This document shows, in pieces, positions 61,164-64,000 of a DNA stretch of 64,000 bases. Each line of letters opens with the position of its first letter. The first letter of the stretch is position 1. Position numbers and translations under genes: made by a program. Location: assembly GCF_002884445.1 (NCBI RefSeq), contig NZ_KZ614144.1, positions 537,272-601,271 of the forward strand. Direction: 5' to 3'. Source of the stretch: Paenibacillus castaneae. GTDB taxonomy: Bacteria; Bacillota; Bacilli; Paenibacillales; Paenibacillaceae. The notes under the pieces were generated by a model, which was given only the letters and a program-made list of their open reading frames with translations, was not told the origin of the DNA and made no database searches.

Positions 61164-62018
61164 ATGGCTTCTTACGGGATGGGGAGAAAACAACAAAAGG
61201 TTTTTCGCAGCATTAGCTTGTACATCTTGCTTGGGATATTCTCCTTAAGCACCTTGTTTCCGCTTATATGGATGATTTCAACTTCATTGAAATCAGGAGA
61301 TGTCATCTTTCAAATCCCTCCTCAGTTTTTGCCGGACGGATTGCATTGGAATAACTACACAAGGGCTATCACGGAAATCAACTTTTTTGTTCTCTTTAAG
61401 AACACGTTAGTCATTACTGTATTACAACTGTTGGCTAATGTATTTGTTTCCGCCTTTGTGGCATACGGGTTTGCTAGATTTCAATTTCCTGGTAAAAACA
61501 TATGGTTTATGCTCGTACTCTCCACGATCATGCTTCCAGGTGAAGTGACAATGATTCCGGTGTTTATCGGGTTTAGTGAAATTGGATGGAGCAATTCAAT
61601 CTTGCCGCTTGTCATTCCTGGTTTTTTTGGAGGCGCTCCGGTATTCATCTTTCTTCTCAGGCAGTTCTTTCTAGCGGTTCCGAAGGATTTGGAAGAATCG
61701 GCCGTTATCGACGGAGCAAGCAGCTTTACGATTTTTTGCAAAATATTTCTTCCGCTATCTATTCCTGCACTCGTTACGATCGGTATTTTCTCCTTCCAAG
61801 GAAGCTGGAACGATTTGCTCGGTCCGCTTATTTATTTGAATGATGTTGATAAATTTACGCTTACTCTTGGATTGTCTATGTTTAAGGGAGTAATGAAGGT
61901 AGAATGGGGCCCGCTTATGGCAGGTTCGATCCTGGCTCTTCTTCCGGTACTTATCGTTTTCTTTATGGCCCAAAAACATTTTGTAGAAGGTATTAAATTA
62001 AGCGGTATTAAGGGATAA
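61164..62018 (+). CDS. Sugar ABC transporter permease (MalG/UgpE type)
   Basis: The second CUT1 permease, 284 residues, six helices, with STLFPLIWMISTSLKSGDVI near the N-terminus and the EAA loop LEESAVIDGASSFTIFCKIF followed by PLSIPALVTIGIF. It starts 4 bp after the first permease ends, with GGTGAG upstream, so the two are coupled. The C-terminal QKHFVEGIKLSGIKG is typical of the family. Confidence 0.94.
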   Translation: MASYGMGRKQQKVFRSISLYILLGIFSLSTLFPLIWMISTSLKSGDVIFQIPPQFLPDGLHWNNYTRAITEINFFVLFKNTLVITVLQLLANVFVSAFVAYGFARFQFPGKNIWFMLVLSTIMLPGEVTMIPVFIGFSEIGWSNSILPLVIPGFFGGAPVFIFLLRQFFLAVPKDLEESAVIDGASSFTIFCKIFLPLSIPALVTIGIFSFQGSWNDLLGPLIYLNDVDKFTLTLGLSMFKGVMKVEWGPLMAGSILALLPVLIVFFMAQKHFVEGIKLSGIKG

Positions 62019-62099
62019 AGAACGCAGACACGATGAATCTTGATATCCGATGATACAGTCGGAATCAATTTCAAATATAAAATAAGGGGATTTCTACAC

Positions 62100-63359
62100 A
62101 TGAAAAAGAATGTAACGGCAAGATTTGGACTTCTTATCGCAATAATGCTAGCATTAACTGTTGTTTTGGCTGCATGCGGCGGCTCAAATAGCAGCAATGC
62201 ACCCGCTAACAACGGGAAAAACACGGAGAAGCCTGCTGATAAAGTGAAGCTGAAGGTAGCGACATGGGCAGGAGCAGAAGAGCTGAGAGAATTTGAAGAA
62301 TTGGTAGCAAAAGTGAATACAACTGCAACAGATTATGTGATTGAAGTACAAAGTATTCCTGCTGACTATTATCAAAAGCTGCAAACCATGATTGCTGGTA
62401 AACAATCTCCAGATTTCATGTGGCTGTCTCAGGAATATATTGCGCAATATGCGAGCTTGGGCGCAATCGCTCCGCTTGATGAGCATCTGAATGGACTAGC
62501 AAGCTATAAAGCTGACGACTATTTCCAAGGTACAATTGATGTAGGACAATATAAAGATAAATTGTATGCATTGCCATGGATCTCCCAGCCTTATATGCTT
62601 TATTACAACCAAGATATGTTTGAAAAAGCGGGCGTTGAGCTTCCGACTAATGACTGGACTTGGGAAGACTTTATAGCAGCTGGCAAGCAATTGACCAAGG
62701 ACGGCGAATGGGGCGCTTTGTTGAACAATATCCCAACGGCGATGTACACATGGTCATACGGCGGCGATGTATTTGATAAAGACGGCAACATCAAGCTGGA
62801 TTCTCCTGAATCGATCAAAGGCTTGGAAATGTATCAATCCGTTGTGAAATCCGGAATTGCTCCAGCACGTGCTCAAGCGGATTCCATGGGTAACGGCGAT
62901 ATGTTCAAAACAGGAAAAGTAGCTATGTTCGTAGGCGGTGCGGGTGATGATTTCGAGAAATCGTCGAGCTTCAAAGTAGGTATGGTCTTGCCTCCGCATG
63001 GAACAGAGAAAGTAACGTTCAGCTGGATCGGAGTAACGGCAATGGCAAGCTCAACGAAAAATCCTGAAATTGCAACTAAAGCGCTTGTAGATATGACAAA
63101 TGCAATCCACCAGTGGAAAGTAGTAGCGCCAACAAAAAGCGGATTTGATCTAATTAAAACAAGCCGCCCAGAAAAAGAATATGCAGTTGAAACTATTCGT
63201 CAAGCATCAGAAGTTGCTAGGGGCTTCAACAACCAGCCGAAGCAAGGCGAAATTGATGGAGCGATCTGGGAGAAGCTGACTCAAGCCATTGAAAAAGGTG
63301 ATGACGTGAATGCAGCTGTGAAGAGCACTATCGATAAAATTAACACGATTACAAAATAA
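62100..63359 (+). CDS. Sugar ABC transporter substrate-binding lipoprotein
   Basis: An extracellular solute-binding protein of family 1, 419 residues. Signal peptide MKKNVTARFGLLIAIMLALT and the lipobox LAAC make it a membrane-anchored lipoprotein. The mature part shows KLKVATWAGAEELREFEELV, QTMIAGKQSPDFMWLSQEYI, ALPWISQPYMLYYNQDMFEK and AGVELPTNDWTWEDFIAAGK, all standard for CUT1 binding proteins. The frame is open to 62040, but AAGGGGA is spaced for the ATG at 62100. It is the last gene of the importer operon before a terminator. Confidence 0.94.
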   Translation: MKKNVTARFGLLIAIMLALTVVLAACGGSNSSNAPANNGKNTEKPADKVKLKVATWAGAEELREFEELVAKVNTTATDYVIEVQSIPADYYQKLQTMIAGKQSPDFMWLSQEYIAQYASLGAIAPLDEHLNGLASYKADDYFQGTIDVGQYKDKLYALPWISQPYMLYYNQDMFEKAGVELPTNDWTWEDFIAAGKQLTKDGEWGALLNNIPTAMYTWSYGGDVFDKDGNIKLDSPESIKGLEMYQSVVKSGIAPARAQADSMGNGDMFKTGKVAMFVGGAGDDFEKSSSFKVGMVLPPHGTEKVTFSWIGVTAMASSTKNPEIATKALVDMTNAIHQWKVVAPTKSGFDLIKTSRPEKEYAVETIRQASEVARGFNNQPKQGEIDGAIWEKLTQAIEKGDDVNAAVKSTIDKINTITK

Positions 63360-63377
63360 CAGGTACTGCCTGAATGA

Positions 63378-63429
63378 ACACCTGCCGCCAACGGAGCGCA
63401 TAAACTCCGGCAACGGCGGGTGTTTTTTA
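63378..63429 (+). terminator. Terminator after the binding-protein gene
   Basis: ACACCTGCCG (63378-63387) pairs with CGGCGGGTGT with one wobble pair (63414-63423), with further GC pairs inside (ACGGAG/CTCCG), followed by TTTTT. Partial read-through into the next gene is possible. Confidence 0.8.
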
Positions 63430-63458
63430 TAAGCGGATAGAGTGGGGGAAGCCAATTC

Positions 63459-64000
63459 ATGTGGAGAAAAGGATTAATTGTGGCATTAGCCATTTTAATA
63501 GGGAGCTTAGGGTTAGGAGAAATCGGCGGTAATGCCGTTTATGGAGAAAGCGTACAGCAGGAGGCATCGGGGCCAGCCGTACAAAAGCGCATTAATATCA
63601 TGCAGCAAATGCCGAATATGCCAGAGCCTCTTCTAATTAAGGACTGGAAGGAAACGGCTCTCGCCTATGACCGATTCGTATTTGACTTTACGAAGCAGGG
63701 AACCTTTCTGCCGGTAGGCTGGTGGGATCAGACCCACCATAATTTAGACGGGGATACGTTTGGTCTGATGTCGTATGTCGGCAAATTCTCGCAGGGAGCA
63801 GACGGATCACAGGAAGCGATCAATATGATGGCTGCCGTGCTGAGCGCAACTTTGGTCGGTATCGACAAGAGTGATCAAAACGGCCATGATTATGTGAAAA
63901 TGCTGCAAACCTTCTATAATAAGGATAACGGAGAAAACGTCATTTTGAACAACCCGAAAACGGTGAGCGGTCAAACGTTTTGGTATGAACTGCTGCCGCA
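63459..64000 (+). CDS. Secreted protein of the mannoside locus (5' part only)
   Basis: The first 180 codons of a gene that runs off the right edge. MWRKGLIVALAILIGSLGLG is a signal peptide with cleavage probably after NAVYG (about residues 25-29). The mature part includes LIKDWKETALAYDRFVFDFT, TFLPVGWWDQTHHNLDGDTF and EAINMMAAVLSATLVGIDKS. The Trp- and His-rich loops suggest an alpha-helical-barrel glycosidase or carbohydrate-binding protein, but no family is assigned. GGGGGAA lies about 9 bp before the ATG. Position after the importer suggests extracellular handling of the same glycan. Confidence 0.7.
   Translation, partial: MWRKGLIVALAILIGSLGLGEIGGNAVYGESVQQEASGPAVQKRINIMQQMPNMPEPLLIKDWKETALAYDRFVFDFTKQGTFLPVGWWDQTHHNLDGDTFGLMSYVGKFSQGADGSQEAINMMAAVLSATLVGIDKSDQNGHDYVKMLQTFYNKDNGENVILNNPKTVSGQTFWYELLP

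Overview
The window reads as chromosome of a Gram-positive endospore former of the Paenibacillus type. The evidence is strong GGAGG ribosome-binding sites with frequent TTG and GTG starts, a complete gerA-type germinant-receptor operon, a collagen-like exosporium protein, a CotJC/YdbD-type manganese catalase, near-consensus sigma-K promoters, and a sugar ABC importer without its own ATPase. Most of the sequence has middling GC, with a clearly GC-rich stretch over the etf genes. I saw no rRNA, tRNA, CRISPR array, prophage or insertion sequence.

Layout. 1-6.9 kb: a KhtTU-type K+/H+ antiporter pair, a cupin protein, an MFS transporter, deoC, an aldose-epimerase-like protein and a PrsA-like foldase. 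7-16.8 kb: signalling, with an HD-GYP protein, an aldo/keto reductase, a large hybrid histidine kinase followed by an OmpR-type regulator (both preceded by the same 14-bp element), a degenerate GGDEF-EAL protein and a methyltransferase. 17-21 kb: late sporulation genes, namely manganese catalase, a Met-rich small protein, a coat-like protein with a textbook sigma-K promoter, and a very small tyrosinase-like protein that collides tail-to-tail with a Nudix gene; mscL follows. 21.9-30.3 kb: AlkC-type DNA repair, an aromatic-acid-exporter-like protein, small proteins, transporters, a second aldo/keto reductase, ilvA and a YpmS-like protein. 30.4-34 kb: a collagen-like exosporium protein, then an iron-responsive unit (two Fur boxes, a propeller protein, a flavodoxin) and a frameshifted gene. 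34-42 kb: an AraC regulator behind a 40-bp tandem repeat, an SRAP-fold protein lacking its catalytic residues, gerAA-gerAB-gerAC, and a GntR regulator with a CynX-type transporter. 42.5-55 kb: a complete fatty-acid beta-oxidation block (etfB-etfA divergent from fadF-fadN-fadA-fadE-lcfA-thioesterase); the fadF-like gene starts inside a 4 x 36-bp tandem repeat. 55-64 kb: small proteins, a lipoprotein, then a LacI-controlled beta-mannoside locus (DUF1861, GH130 phosphorylase, ABC importer, secreted protein running off the edge).

Points of most interest are the SRAP pseudoenzyme, the miniature tyrosinase under sigma-K-like control, the translated minisatellite at the start of the fadF-like gene, the element shared by the kinase and response-regulator promoters, the Fur-controlled propeller-flavodoxin pair, and at least two families of short intergenic repeats. 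All family assignments come from reading translated motifs; no database search was possible.
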